Assembly: GCA_945905295.1 (NCBI GenBank)
Contig: CAMDPX010000002.1
Coordinates: forward strand, 1 to 64,000
Length of the DNA: 64,000 nt
DNA from: Planctomyces sp. SH-PL62
GTDB taxonomy: Bacteria > Planctomycetota > Planctomycetia > Planctomycetales > Planctomycetaceae
Reading direction: 5' to 3'
The translations under genes and the position numbers were made by a program. The notes beneath the pieces are model-generated. The model did not search any database, was not told where the DNA came from, and saw only the letters and a list, made by a program, of their open reading frames with translations. Each line of letters begins with the position of its first letter. Within the stretch, counting starts at the first letter, position 1. Shown one piece after another: positions 25,500-34,544 of the stretch.

Positions 25500-26432
25500 A
25501 TGCAAACGACCTTCGGCAAAAATGCTCGCGATGACGTGCCGCTGTCAGACCCGACGGCGTTGGCCAAGTTTGGCAAGTTGGAGGTCGTCGCCAAGCTGGT
25601 GGTCGAGGGCTACTTGATCGGTCAGCACAAGAGTCCGTTCAAAGGGGCCAGCGTCGAGTTCGTTGAGCATCGGCAGTATTACCCCGGCGACGAGATTCGG
25701 CACATCGACTGGCGCGCGTTCGGCAAGACCGGCCACTACTACATCAAAGAGTACGAAGACGAAACCAACCTGCGGGCGTATCTTCTGGTCGATGCGTCCG
25801 GAAGCATGGCCTACGCCGGGAAGACGCTGAGCAAGTGGCATTACGCTCGGCAGGTGGCGGCGGCGATGGGTTATCTGTTGTTGTCGCAGCGCGACTCGGT
25901 GGGGCTGATGACATTCGACACAGCGGTGCGCGACATTGCTCAGCCCTCCACGGCGGCACACAGTTTTCAGCGCATTGCCGAGTTGCTCGAACTACGCGAA
26001 CCGGGGGGCGAGACGAGCCTCGGCGAAGTGCTGGCCGGCATCGTGCCGACGCTCAAGCGCCGCAGCTTGGTGTTGGTGGTCAGCGACATGTTTGATGAAG
26101 TCGAGAAGGTGCTGACAGCGATGAAGGAGCTACGGCACTCGCGGCACGAGGTCGTGCTGCTGCAGGTGGTCGCGCCGGAGGACGAAGAGTTTCCCTTCGC
26201 GCGGCCGACGCAGTTTCGGAATCTCGAACGGCTGACGAATCGCGTGCTCGTCGATCCGCATCGACTGCGGAAGCATTACTTGGAAAACTACCGCCGGTTC
26301 TGCGCGGCGCTGTCGGCGGGTTGCGGAGCGTTGGGCTGCGACTACTTCAAGCTGAAGACGACCGATCCCTATGACCGCGCGTTGGGCGAGTACCTCGATT
26401 CGCGGTCTCGCGGGCGGCGCGGCGGGCGATGA
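25500..26432 (+). CDS. DUF58 protein with VWA-like MIDAS motif
   Basis: A 310-residue protein of the DUF58 family, usually encoded beside MoxR AAA+ ATPases. Motifs are GQHKSPFKGASVEFVEHRQY, YPGDEIRHIDWRAFGKTGHY, the MIDAS-like LVDASGSM (about residues 97-104), QRDSVGLMTFDT, SLVLVVSDMFDE and the C-terminal DYFKLKTTDPYDRALGEYL. It is thought to take part in metal-dependent assembly of membrane or periplasmic complexes. MoxR is not in the window. The gene ends 30 bases before a small basic protein gene. Confidence 0.93.
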   Translation: MQTTFGKNARDDVPLSDPTALAKFGKLEVVAKLVVEGYLIGQHKSPFKGASVEFVEHRQYYPGDEIRHIDWRAFGKTGHYYIKEYEDETNLRAYLLVDASGSMAYAGKTLSKWHYARQVAAAMGYLLLSQRDSVGLMTFDTAVRDIAQPSTAAHSFQRIAELLELREPGGETSLGEVLAGIVPTLKRRSLVLVVSDMFDEVEKVLTAMKELRHSRHEVVLLQVVAPEDEEFPFARPTQFRNLERLTNRVLVDPHRLRKHYLENYRRFCAALSAGCGALGCDYFKLKTTDPYDRALGEYLDSRSRGRRGGR

Positions 26433-26462
26433 GCAACATACGTTTTACGAAAGGAACGCAGC

Positions 26463-26636
26463 ATGACTGGTTACACGGTTCACTCGGGGACAACGATCAA
26501 GTTTTCGGAAGGCTGGGACCGCATCTTTGAAGAGCGCGCCGCCAAGTCCGGTAAGAAGACGTCAGTGAGCGGATCGGCAAAAGGCCAAGCGAAGGCGAAA
26601 GCTCGCGTGAAACGGAAGGCCAAGGGGCGGCGCTAA
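26463..26636 (+). CDS. Small basic protein, 57 aa
   Basis: ATG 26463 is preceded by AAAGGAACGCAGC, a good ribosome site. The product begins MTGYTVHSGTTIKFSEGWDR IFEE and ends in a Lys/Arg/Ala-rich tail (KGQAKAKARVKRKAKGRR). The tail suggests RNA or DNA binding. I do not recognise a named family. It is probably co-transcribed with the DUF58 gene. Confidence 0.7.
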   Translation: MTGYTVHSGTTIKFSEGWDRIFEERAAKSGKKTSVSGSAKGQAKAKARVKRKAKGRR

Positions 26637-26679
26637 GCATTGGTCCGGTGCCTGCCCCCTGATCTTGATCGCGGCTCGG

Positions 26680-29600
26680 TCACGCTTTCTTCTTGCGTCC
26701 AGCGAGTTGCGAGGTGCGGTTGCGGGCTTCGCGAATGGCGATGAACAGGTCCACCCACGTCATCACGCCCAATCCGCCCGCGCACACTCCCAGCACCAGG
26801 AAGTCCGGCTGGTACGAATAGCCCAGAAACAGCAACCCGGCACTGAGCACGAACGAGAACACCGCGAGACTCGACTTCATTTTGAGCGACCGCTTCAGGC
26901 GATTCGAATTCGAGGCGCGCACGTTGTTGAACGTTTGCTGATTGGCGACTTGACGCATTTTTTCGGTCGCCGCACGGACGGCGTCTTTGTCCTGCCTGTG
27001 AGCCGGCTCAGCTTGCAGCGCCCGCAGCTTCGCGCTGGAGGGGCTTTCGACCTCGGACGAATCCGACTCGGCATTGATTTCGATTTCGGCCACCGAGATC
27101 AGCGAGGCCGCGGGAGTTGGACGCGTCGGCTCGGTTCCGGGTGACTTCTGCGTGCTGGCTGGAACGAATCGCTCGCTCCCATTTTCGCTAGGTCTTTGCG
27201 ACCGAGCCAGCAAGTGTTGCATGTAGCGCGACACCGAATCATCGACATTCTCATCGTCAGCGAACGCCAGCGATCCAAGGATGTTGACGGGCGAACCAGA
27301 ATTCGGAGACTCGACCGGTTCGACGATTGATGCCTCGACGACGACAGGCGCGTCGTTGACCGTCTCATCGACAACTTGTTCTCCGGCGATCAACTCGTCA
27401 GCGGTCGGTTCGTCGACGATCAAAGTTTCCGGCAGAGTTTCGCGCAGGCCCGGCAAATCAAACTTTTCGGCGAGTTCCGCCCGCAAGGCCGCCACGTCGT
27501 CATCGAGGGTTTCCATGACGGACCGCGGACGGTCTGTCGCTGTCTCCGGAGGACTTTCCGAAGCTGGGGTGCGCGGCTCCTCGGCGTTAACGAAGCCGTT
27601 GAGTTCACGGGCTTGCGACGGGATGTCCCATTCGGCCGCGGGAGCGGAGGTTTCACTGTCGCTGACTTGATCCAGCGAAGTCGCTTCCGTGAGCGGATGA
27701 GTGATCGAAGTTGTCGGCCAGTCGGAGACGGCCGCAGGCTCAAAGAGCGGCTCGGCCCCAGGCATCTCGCGCGGAGCGGTCAGATCGACACCGATGCTCC
27801 AATCATCGGTCAGTGACTGCGACGGTTCCTCGGCGAGAGTGGGCTGATGGCCCCATCCGGAGTCAGGCACCGCCGATGGCAAGTCGGTGCCCCACGCCGT
27901 GCGATCGTTCTCCCAAGCACCGCGGTCCTCCGAAAACGCCTGAGGTTCGGGGTCCACTGCTTGACGCTCGACCTGGACTTCGGCGGCGCGGGCATCCCAA
28001 TCGGCACGCAGAGTTTGCAACTGGGCCCGTTCGTTGTGGAGCGTTTGCTGTTGTGTTTGTAGTTCCGCGTAAGCGGCTTCGAACTGTGTGGAGTTGGTTT
28101 GCTGTTCGGTCTCCGATTGCGCTCGCTGCTGCATCCAGGCCGCTCGTTCGGCCGTGAGTTGATCTCGTTCAGCCGTGAATTGATCTCGCTCGGTCGTGAG
28201 TTGATCTCGCTCGGCCGTGAATTGATCTCGTTCAGCCGTGAGTTGATCTCGTTCGGCCGTGAGTTGCTCACGTTCCACCGCAAGCTGTTGAGTCGCGTCG
28301 CGTTCATCGCGGCACAGTCCACGAGCTTTCTCCAACTCGTCGCGGAGAAGTCGCTGTTGTTCGCGCTCAGCTTCCCAGCCTTCGCGTTCGGTCTGCCGTT
28401 CGGCACATTGCTGCTGCCACTCGGTTTTCTCTTCGACGAGCCTGCGGCGATCGGATTGCACCCAGTTCCGAGAATGCTCCAGCACCTGTTGATCGCGAGC
28501 GAGTTGGGCTTGTTGTTGCTCGACCTCAGCCATACGTCGCGTGTGTTCTTCGGACTTGGACAGCACCTCCGCGGCGTGGTCTGCGATTCGCTGACGTTCC
28601 GCCGACAACTCCGCGAGCGCTTGCTCCAAATCCAGCCGCGTGGCCTGAAGCGTTCGCCGTTCCGATTCAATCTGCTGACGCTCCGCGAGCAACTGCTGCG
28701 ATTGTTCCGACCATTCCTGCTCGCGCTGTGCCGCGGCTTGCGAGATTTGCTGAGCGACGTCGACTTTTTGCCGCTGCGACTCCTCTAGCAACTGCTTGCG
28801 CTCTTCCGCCCAGCCGGCTTGTTGACGCTGCCAATCAGCGTGCAGTGTTTCGCACTTCGTTTGCCAGCCTGTCGCCGTCTTTTTTAGTTCGGATTGCCGT
28901 TGCTCAAACTCCGCCGCCAACTGTTGCCGCGCCTGGGTGAGCGACTCCAACTCCTGCTGGTATTGCTCGCGTTCAACTTCTTGAGCGGCGATTTGCTGCT
29001 GCCGGTCGGCTCGCAGTACTTCGCATTCCGTCCGCCAGCGTGTCGCTTCGGTTTGCAGTTCGGATTCCCGTTGCTCAAGTTTCGTCGCCAACTGCTGCCG
29101 CGCGTTTGCGAGCGAGAGTAATTCGTCCTGCCACTGCTCATGCTCGACGCCCCAAGCGTCGGCTTGCTGCTGCCAGGCGTGTTCTCGCTCGGCACTTTCG
29201 GCCAAGAGTTGGTCGCGAGCGTGTTGCCATTCCGCGTTGCGCTGGGCTTGCTCCGCGCGCAGGGCGGAGAGTTCTTGCTGAGTTTGCTCGGCGAGTTGCC
29301 GGTCCTCGATCGCCGATTGTTCCAGCTCCGCGACTCGAGCGGACATTCGCTCGACATCCGGATGAGTTGCCGCGATGGGCGGCGGTGCTGGGATGGCGAC
29401 CGTCCGTCGGCTGACTCGTTGCGACAATTCGTCGCGCAAGTTTTGGATTTGACCGCGCAGGCGTTCCAAGTCCCTGCCGTCCGGTTCTGGCGGAGTCGCG
29501 ATTGTGGACTGTGCGCTCGCGGTCCCCTCTCGGCCGGGGTCAGGCACCCCGGGTTGGGACTCGACGGACAATTCGACCGAGCCAACAGTCACCCGATCGC

Positions 29601-29886
29601 CCTCTTGCAGACGCACCTCGCCACGGACTGGCTGACCGTTGTGCCAAGTGTGGGAGTCCCACGCCTTGAGCAACGTCGTCTGACCTCCGCACAGCAGCAG
29701 TGCATGACGTGGTCGCACTCCTTCGGCCACGATCCGATAACTACACGTCGCCGCCGAGCCGACGGTCCAACGACCGGGCCTCAACAGCAGCTTCGGAAGT
29801 GATGTTGTGAGCGGAGACAAAACCATCAGGGTTTCAACCTTGCGGGTCGCACGACTTGGACGAATCAAATCGGTTATCGCGGCCAT
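26680..29886 (-). CDS. FHA-domain coiled-coil membrane protein
   Basis: A 1068-residue protein. Residues ~20-110 form an FHA domain (GRWTVGSAATCSYRIVAEGV, RPRHALLLC, NGQPVRGEVRLQEGDRVTVG), which binds phospho-Thr. Residues ~130-650 are a long Gln/Glu-rich coiled coil, including a perfect heptad block (QLTAERD and variants) encoded by 21-bp tandem repeats. An acidic, poorly ordered region follows. The C-terminus has two membrane spans (SLAVFSFVLSAGLLFLGYSY and LVLGVCAGGLGVMTWVDLFI) and a basic tail. It likely acts as a membrane-tethered scaffold reading Ser/Thr-kinase signals; partners are unknown. It is divergent from the zinc-ribbon protein at 29957. Confidence 0.85.
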   Translation of the reverse strand: MAAITDLIRPSRATRKVETLMVLSPLTTSLPKLLLRPGRWTVGSAATCSYRIVAEGVRPRHALLLCGGQTTLLKAWDSHTWHNGQPVRGEVRLQEGDRVTVGSVELSVESQPGVPDPGREGTASAQSTIATPPEPDGRDLERLRGQIQNLRDELSQRVSRRTVAIPAPPPIAATHPDVERMSARVAELEQSAIEDRQLAEQTQQELSALRAEQAQRNAEWQHARDQLLAESAEREHAWQQQADAWGVEHEQWQDELLSLANARQQLATKLEQRESELQTEATRWRTECEVLRADRQQQIAAQEVEREQYQQELESLTQARQQLAAEFEQRQSELKKTATGWQTKCETLHADWQRQQAGWAEERKQLLEESQRQKVDVAQQISQAAAQREQEWSEQSQQLLAERQQIESERRTLQATRLDLEQALAELSAERQRIADHAAEVLSKSEEHTRRMAEVEQQQAQLARDQQVLEHSRNWVQSDRRRLVEEKTEWQQQCAERQTEREGWEAEREQQRLLRDELEKARGLCRDERDATQQLAVEREQLTAERDQLTAERDQFTAERDQLTTERDQFTAERDQLTAERAAWMQQRAQSETEQQTNSTQFEAAYAELQTQQQTLHNERAQLQTLRADWDARAAEVQVERQAVDPEPQAFSEDRGAWENDRTAWGTDLPSAVPDSGWGHQPTLAEEPSQSLTDDWSIGVDLTAPREMPGAEPLFEPAAVSDWPTTSITHPLTEATSLDQVSDSETSAPAAEWDIPSQARELNGFVNAEEPRTPASESPPETATDRPRSVMETLDDDVAALRAELAEKFDLPGLRETLPETLIVDEPTADELIAGEQVVDETVNDAPVVVEASIVEPVESPNSGSPVNILGSLAFADDENVDDSVSRYMQHLLARSQRPSENGSERFVPASTQKSPGTEPTRPTPAASLISVAEIEINAESDSSEVESPSSAKLRALQAEPAHRQDKDAVRAATEKMRQVANQQTFNNVRASNSNRLKRSLKMKSSLAVFSFVLSAGLLFLGYSYQPDFLVLGVCAGGLGVMTWVDLFIAIREARNRTSQLAGRKKKA
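28146..28271. repeat. 21-bp tandem repeats, six units, in the FHA gene
   Basis: Six consecutive 21-bp units (consensus GTTCGGCCGTGAGTTGATCT plus C, plus strand) with few changes. They encode the heptad QLTAERD/QFTAERD on the minus strand. Copy number is likely to vary between strains. Confidence 0.95.
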
Positions 29887-29956
29887 GTGACTGACTCGGT
29901 CTCATTGACCATCTGAATTCCACCTCTCCATAATCGTCCATCGGCTAGTCGGACTC

Positions 29957-31174
29957 ATGGCCGAATTGAGGATCAATGCCATGTCGGGGTGGCTCTCGCG
30001 AGCAAAAGGCGCTTTCGGCGGTCGTGAGGCTGAAATCAGTCCCGAACCGATCGAGATCGCCTGCCCCTGCGGTCGAAAAGTCGAAGCCACGCGCCGTCGC
30101 GACTTTCAGCGCGTCCTTTGCAAAAACTGCGGCGAGCCATTCTTTCTGTTGCCGCTGGACGTTTACCCGCGGCCGGTCATGAAGGTCCGCAAGGTTAAGC
30201 TGCCCGAGCGCGACCTCAAAAAAACGAAACCCGCCACCGGAACGAAGTCGCCACCCGCCCAGCCTGACGCACAGACCGCGACGGCCCCGGCTCGGCCGAG
30301 CATCGACCTGCGGAAAGATCTGTCGGTCGTTGGTGACCGAGTACGTACGCAGTTCACTCCGCTGCGATTGATGGTCCTGAGCCTGCTGGCGGTGATCGGC
30401 CTGACCGGTTGGTGGCAATGGACTCGTGCGGCTCGAACCAGCGCGGAGTTCGATTTCAAAACTGCCAGCGAAGCGGGGCAGGCGGCACTCCAAAAGAAAG
30501 ACTTCGTCGACGCCGCGCAGCAATTCTCTCGCGCGGCGAACGCGGCGGATCTCCTGAAACGACACGACGTACACGCCGAGCAAGCGCGACAGAGCGTTCG
30601 CCAACTGACCGCGATCAACTCGCTGCTGACCCGCTCACTGGTCGAACTGCTGGAAGCGGCGAAGGCCGGACGGCAGAAGGGATCTGTCGCCGCGGTCGAA
30701 TCGGAATTCGCCAGCCTGCACGCTGACCGCTGGGTCGTATTGCACAGCGAGGTCACTCCCGAGTCCGGTCCCTCTGATCCCGCGGCGGCCAGCAGGTGGG
30801 AACAACGCGTTCAAATCGAAGGGGAAGCGCTCGTGCTCACCGGTTCGCTGTCGATCTTCGCGAAAGTTCTCGCGCCCCCTCCGCCGCCTTCTGCTCCCGA
30901 TGAAGACGCCGCACCCGATGCTCAGCCTCAACTCAATGTCGCACTCAACGATCTGGGCCAACGCGAAGTTCTGTTTGCCGCACAAGTCGAATCACTGAAA
31001 TGGAACCCGGCGCAATCCGTCTGGGTGCTGACGCTCAAGTCTTCGTCCGGCTGCCTGTGGACCGACTACGACCTGCTGCTGGCGACCGGATTTCTGCCCG
31101 ATGAACTGCGCAGCGAACAGCAATTGCGCGCACTGCTGCTCGAGCAAGGCCGCTGGATCGGAGCCATCGAATGA
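29957..31174 (+). CDS. Membrane protein with N-terminal zinc-ribbon-like motif
   Basis: A 405-residue protein. CPCGRKVEATRRRDF ... VLCKNCGEPFFLLP (about residues 32-60) forms a four-Cys zinc-ribbon-like site. A Pro/Lys-rich linker follows, then one membrane span near 135-152 (LMVLSLLAVIGLTGWWQW). The C-terminal domain of about 250 residues starts with a TPR-like helical part (AGQAALQKKDFVDAAQQFSR) and ends in a beta-rich region. Unknown function; planctomycete-type. It overlaps the next gene by 4 bases (ATGA), so the two products are probably used together. Confidence 0.8.
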   Translation: MAELRINAMSGWLSRAKGAFGGREAEISPEPIEIACPCGRKVEATRRRDFQRVLCKNCGEPFFLLPLDVYPRPVMKVRKVKLPERDLKKTKPATGTKSPPAQPDAQTATAPARPSIDLRKDLSVVGDRVRTQFTPLRLMVLSLLAVIGLTGWWQWTRAARTSAEFDFKTASEAGQAALQKKDFVDAAQQFSRAANAADLLKRHDVHAEQARQSVRQLTAINSLLTRSLVELLEAAKAGRQKGSVAAVESEFASLHADRWVVLHSEVTPESGPSDPAAASRWEQRVQIEGEALVLTGSLSIFAKVLAPPPPPSAPDEDAAPDAQPQLNVALNDLGQREVLFAAQVESLKWNPAQSVWVLTLKSSSGCLWTDYDLLLATGFLPDELRSEQQLRALLLEQGRWIGAIE

Positions 31175-32763
31175 ATCAGCCTGGCGGATTCCAATTTGCA
31201 ATTTGCAATGCCCTTCTCATTCTCGCACTGATCTTCCCGGCCACCACGCAAGCTGCCGGCGCGCAGTCGTTGGAGAGCTTCATCGCGCTCAAGCCTCAGT
31301 GGCCCGAACTGGTTGACTCCACGTTTCGCATCGAAGGGCGTTACGCCATCCTCACTCGCGACTCATTGCGGATGCGGAACTGCGACCTGCCGTTTAAGTC
31401 GACGCAACAACTGAAAGCTTCGGGCACTTCCAAAGTGATCGAGGTCTCAGGCCGGCTGGCGAAAGAGACCACCAGCGGCAAGCTGTACTTTGAAATTGAC
31501 CAGATTCGTTTTCTGCCGACCGATCTGCAATCGCTGACGGAACGCGAACGAGCCATCTCACGCGGCGCGGCCAAACAGTGGTATGAGTTGGCGGAATGGG
31601 CCACGGCACGCGGCAAGTTCTACAACGACGATGAACTGCTGGAGCGCGCCAAGGTCATCACTCGCAATGGGCTGAAACTCGAACGAGGGGAGTTGAAAGA
31701 ACTCACCCCGCAAGCGCTGCGGCAATTGTCGGCCCGCGTGACGGTATTGGGTTTGGATGAGGCGCTGCGACTCGACTGGCTGCACGAGTCGCTGTCGCTG
31801 GAATGGGAAAGCTTGCAAAAGTCCGCTCCGAAGCCCGATCTCACCGCGGACGAGTTCGACGTCACGAAAGACCCGCTGTTTCAATTTCTCCAGAAGGTCG
31901 ACCAGGACATGCCCGGCGCGACGACTCGCGCGGACAACGTCTTGCCTCTGGAGGTCAACGAGTACCGTCGGAATTCGGTGCTGACCTACCGGAACGCGAA
32001 CGATTCGCGCCGGCGCAAGTTCGAGCGATTGTTCCATGTCGAAGTCGCGACGGCGGCGATCCGGCGGATCACGAAGCCCGACGACAGCAACGGCGACGAG
32101 GTTGCCAATCGACTCGATGAATTCCTTCCCGAACAGCACGACTTGGCCGAACAGCATCGAGACCGCGAACTCGCGTTTCTTTCCAAAAACTCGGCCACGC
32201 TGTCGCGCAATCGGCTCGGCGAACTGGTGCAACGCTGTCGAGACCGCAAACAGGAAGCGCTCGCCAAGGAGGCGATCACCCTCTGGCTGACACGACGCGA
32301 ACAGTCATTGCGAAAGGATGGCGTCACCGGCTTAATCCAGATCGCCGACGACCGGCTGGCGCTGTTGCAGGATCAACCGGGAGCCGGTGCGCTGCTGCTT
32401 GAAGCACTGAAACTCGCGCCGACGAATGAGGACATTCACGAACGACTCACGAAGCTGGGCTATCAAAAGGTCAATGACCAATGGGTCCAACCGCAGGGGG
32501 CCCCGCTGACGCCGAACTCACCCCAGCCAGCCGGGGCAGAGACGGACCTTGAGCGCAACATCCGCTTAGGCGTGCCCAAAGTCGACATGACGTCGGCCGA
32601 GTTGTTGAAGTGTCTGGGTTCGCCGCAATCGCTCACGCGCGTCGCGACCTCCGGCGGAATCACCGAGACCTGGATCTATCGCGACGGTGTGACTGTCAGG
32701 CACACGATCACGGTCGAACGCAAAATCCAGCGCGGCACCGCCAAAGTCGTGGCCGTGCAATGA
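31171..32763 (+). CDS. Exported protein of unknown function
   Basis: A 530-residue product with an N-terminal signal sequence (NALLILALIFPATTQAAGAQ). The start overlaps the upstream stop by 4 bases. The first residues after Met (NQPGGFQFAICNA) are encoded by a CAATTTG-type repeat (31193-31209), so the mature start may lie elsewhere. The body is largely alpha-helical and charged, with TPR-like segments late (GALLLEALKLAPTNEDIHER). The C-terminal ~60 residues include GVPKVDMTSAELLKCLGSPQ and TETWIYRDGVTVRHTI, which resembles an SmpA/BamE-like small domain. Unknown function. Confidence 0.75.
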   Translation: MNQPGGFQFAICNALLILALIFPATTQAAGAQSLESFIALKPQWPELVDSTFRIEGRYAILTRDSLRMRNCDLPFKSTQQLKASGTSKVIEVSGRLAKETTSGKLYFEIDQIRFLPTDLQSLTERERAISRGAAKQWYELAEWATARGKFYNDDELLERAKVITRNGLKLERGELKELTPQALRQLSARVTVLGLDEALRLDWLHESLSLEWESLQKSAPKPDLTADEFDVTKDPLFQFLQKVDQDMPGATTRADNVLPLEVNEYRRNSVLTYRNANDSRRRKFERLFHVEVATAAIRRITKPDDSNGDEVANRLDEFLPEQHDLAEQHRDRELAFLSKNSATLSRNRLGELVQRCRDRKQEALAKEAITLWLTRREQSLRKDGVTGLIQIADDRLALLQDQPGAGALLLEALKLAPTNEDIHERLTKLGYQKVNDQWVQPQGAPLTPNSPQPAGAETDLERNIRLGVPKVDMTSAELLKCLGSPQSLTRVATSGGITETWIYRDGVTVRHTITVERKIQRGTAKVVAVQ

Positions 32764-32814
32764 GCGGGCCTCGCTGATGACGGACAGGAGCGACCGGCCT
32801 ACACTGGCCACATC

Positions 32815-33954
32815 ATGGCAGGAAATTCCTTCGGACAAGCGTTGCGGATCACAACCGCGGGTGAGAGTCACGGACCAGGCAACGTCGTCATCATCGACGG
32901 CGTGCCTCCAGGTATCCCACTGAGCGTTGAAGACCTGTTGGTCGATTTGCGACGTCGCCGGCCGGGGCAGAGCAAGATCGTCACTCAGCGCCAGGAAGAC
33001 GACCTGCCGGAGATTCTCGCCGGCGTCTTCGAGGGGCGCACGACCGGCACCAGCTTGGCCATTCTGGTCCGCAACAGCGATCAGCGCAGCCGCGACTACG
33101 AAGACATCAAAGACAAATACCGCCCCGGCCACGCCGACTTCAGTTTCGATGCGAAGTATGGCTTCCGAGATTACCGCGGTGGCGGACGTTCGAGCGCTCG
33201 CGAGACAACCGTGCGAGTTGCCGCTGGTGTCGTGGCCAAGAAGATTCTGCGCGAGGCGTTTGGTGGCGAGGTGGTCGGCTACGTCGTGCAAGTCGGGGAT
33301 ATCAAAGCCAACATTCCCGATCCGGTCGCCGTCACGTTGTCTCAAGTCGAAACTCTGCCAAACGGCGACCCCAACATCATCCGCTGCCCCGATGCGAACG
33401 CCGCAGCGAAAATGATCGAGTTGATCGATGCCGTCCGCAAAGAGGGCGATTCGATCGGCGGCGCGGCGGAGATCGTCGCCGCAAACATTCCCGCCGGACT
33501 CGGTGAGCCAGTCTTCGACAAACTCAAAGCCGACCTCGCCAAAGCGCTGTTCAGCCTGCCGGCGGTCCTGGGAGTTGAATACGGCATCGGCTTCGGCTGC
33601 GTGACCATGCGCGGCAGCCAACACAACGACTTGTTCGTCCCCCAACGTAGTGCAGGCGGCTCGCCTGCATCCCCCGACGGTCTCATTACCACATCCAGCA
33701 ACCGCCACGGCGGAATGCTCGGCGGAATCTCAACCGGCCTGCCGATCGTGCTCCGCGCGGCGGTGAAGCCGACCAGCAGCTTGCCGATTGAGCAAGCCAC
33801 GGTGACTCGCGATGGCGAGCCGACCACCATCAAAACGAAAGGCCGCCACGATCCTTGTCTGTTGCCGCGATTCATCCCGATGGCGGAGGCCATGGTCGCA
33901 ATCGTACTCGCCGACCACTGGCTCCGCTGGAAGGGCCAGTCACACAAAAATTGA
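32815..33954 (+). CDS. aroC: Chorismate synthase
   Basis: A 379-residue enzyme making chorismate from EPSP with reduced FMN, the last common step to aromatic amino acids. Signatures are [100 protein letters not shown] and the C-terminal [18 protein letters not shown]. Between HNDLF and SSNRHGG a short repeat-derived stretch ([11 protein letters not shown]) replaces or lengthens a normally variable loop. The stop codon falls within a TTGAGAT microsatellite. Confidence 0.96.
   Translation: MAGNSFGQALRITTAGESHGPGNVVIIDGVPPGIPLSVEDLLVDLRRRRPGQSKIVTQRQEDDLPEILAGVFEGRTTGTSLAILVRNSDQRSRDYEDIKDKYRPGHADFSFDAKYGFRDYRGGGRSSARETTVRVAAGVVAKKILREAFGGEVVGYVVQVGDIKANIPDPVAVTLSQVETLPNGDPNIIRCPDANAAAKMIELIDAVRKEGDSIGGAAEIVAANIPAGLGEPVFDKLKADLAKALFSLPAVLGVEYGIGFGCVTMRGSQHNDLFVPQRSAGGSPASPDGLITTSSNRHGGMLGGISTGLPIVLRAAVKPTSSLPIEQATVTRDGEPTTIKTKGRHDPCLLPRFIPMAEAMVAIVLADHWLRWKGQSHKN
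33651..33669. repeat. Single palindrome unit TGCAGGCG-GCT-CGCCTGCA in aroC
   Basis: Perfect 8-bp stem with a 3-base loop, in frame, encoding part of SAGGSPAS in a surface loop of chorismate synthase. It has the size and form of a single arm of the larger elements. Confidence 0.8.
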
Positions 33955-33977
33955 GATTTGAGATTTGAGATTTGAAT
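33951..33977. repeat. Heptamer repeat TTGAGAT x3 plus degenerate unit
   Basis: Three TTGAGAT units and a fourth variant (TTGAATC) cover the aroC stop and the 27-base gap to the next gene. A simple-sequence repeat. Confidence 0.9.
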
Positions 33978-33981
33978 CCTC

Positions 33982-34458
33982 ATGCCTTGGCTTCAAAAAC
34001 AACTCCGTTTGCCAGAGTTCCCGCGCGGGTTTCATATCGTGACGGAACATGTGCTCAGCGCATTGCCCGAACTACCGCAGGTCAAAGTCGGGTTGTTGCA
34101 CGTCTTTATTCAGCACACCTCCGCATCGATCACAATCAACGAGAATGCGGATGCCGATGTCCCTGCGGATCTCGAAGCGTCGTTCAATCATCTCGCGCCG
34201 GAGCGGTTTCCCTATCGTCACACGGTCGAGGGTCCGGATGACATGCCGGCTCACGTGAAAGCCGCGATGCTGGGAAGCTCGGTGTGGGTGCCGGTCGCCA
34301 ACGGGCGACTTTGTTTGGGGACGTGGCAAGGCATTTACTTGTGCGAGCACCGCAATCACGGCGGCTCGCGCCGACTGGTGCTGACATTGCAAGGCGAGTG
34401 GCCCGAATCGAGCCACCACAACATCATCGAACAGACTCCGCCGGTGATCGTTCCTTGA
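33982..34458 (+). CDS. YjbQ/UPF0047 family protein
   Basis: A 158-residue protein of the YjbQ family (small beta-barrel trimers with a metal-like His/Cys/Asp site; some members show weak thiamine-phosphate-synthase activity). Motifs are GLLHVFIQHTSASITINENA, DADVPADLEASFNHLAPERF, HTVEGPDDMPAHVKAAMLGS, GRLCLGTWQGIYLCEHRNHG and SRRLVLTLQGEW. It lies directly after aroC. Confidence 0.93.
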   Translation: MPWLQKQLRLPEFPRGFHIVTEHVLSALPELPQVKVGLLHVFIQHTSASITINENADADVPADLEASFNHLAPERFPYRHTVEGPDDMPAHVKAAMLGSSVWVPVANGRLCLGTWQGIYLCEHRNHGGSRRLVLTLQGEWPESSHHNIIEQTPPVIVP

Positions 34459-34544
34459 TGAAATCGAGCACGTTGACACCCTCTGGGAGCAGGTCTAGCA
34501 TCCTGACCACTGTATTGCGGGGTCTTAACCGGACGGATTTAACC

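Noticed and set aside
28146-28271. Evenly spaced repeats resembling a CRISPR array
   Set aside because: Units are contiguous 21-mers without spacers and encode coiled-coil heptads in an open gene.
32566-33708. 380-codon minus-strand open frame
   Set aside because: Opposite strand of chorismate synthase and the preceding gene.
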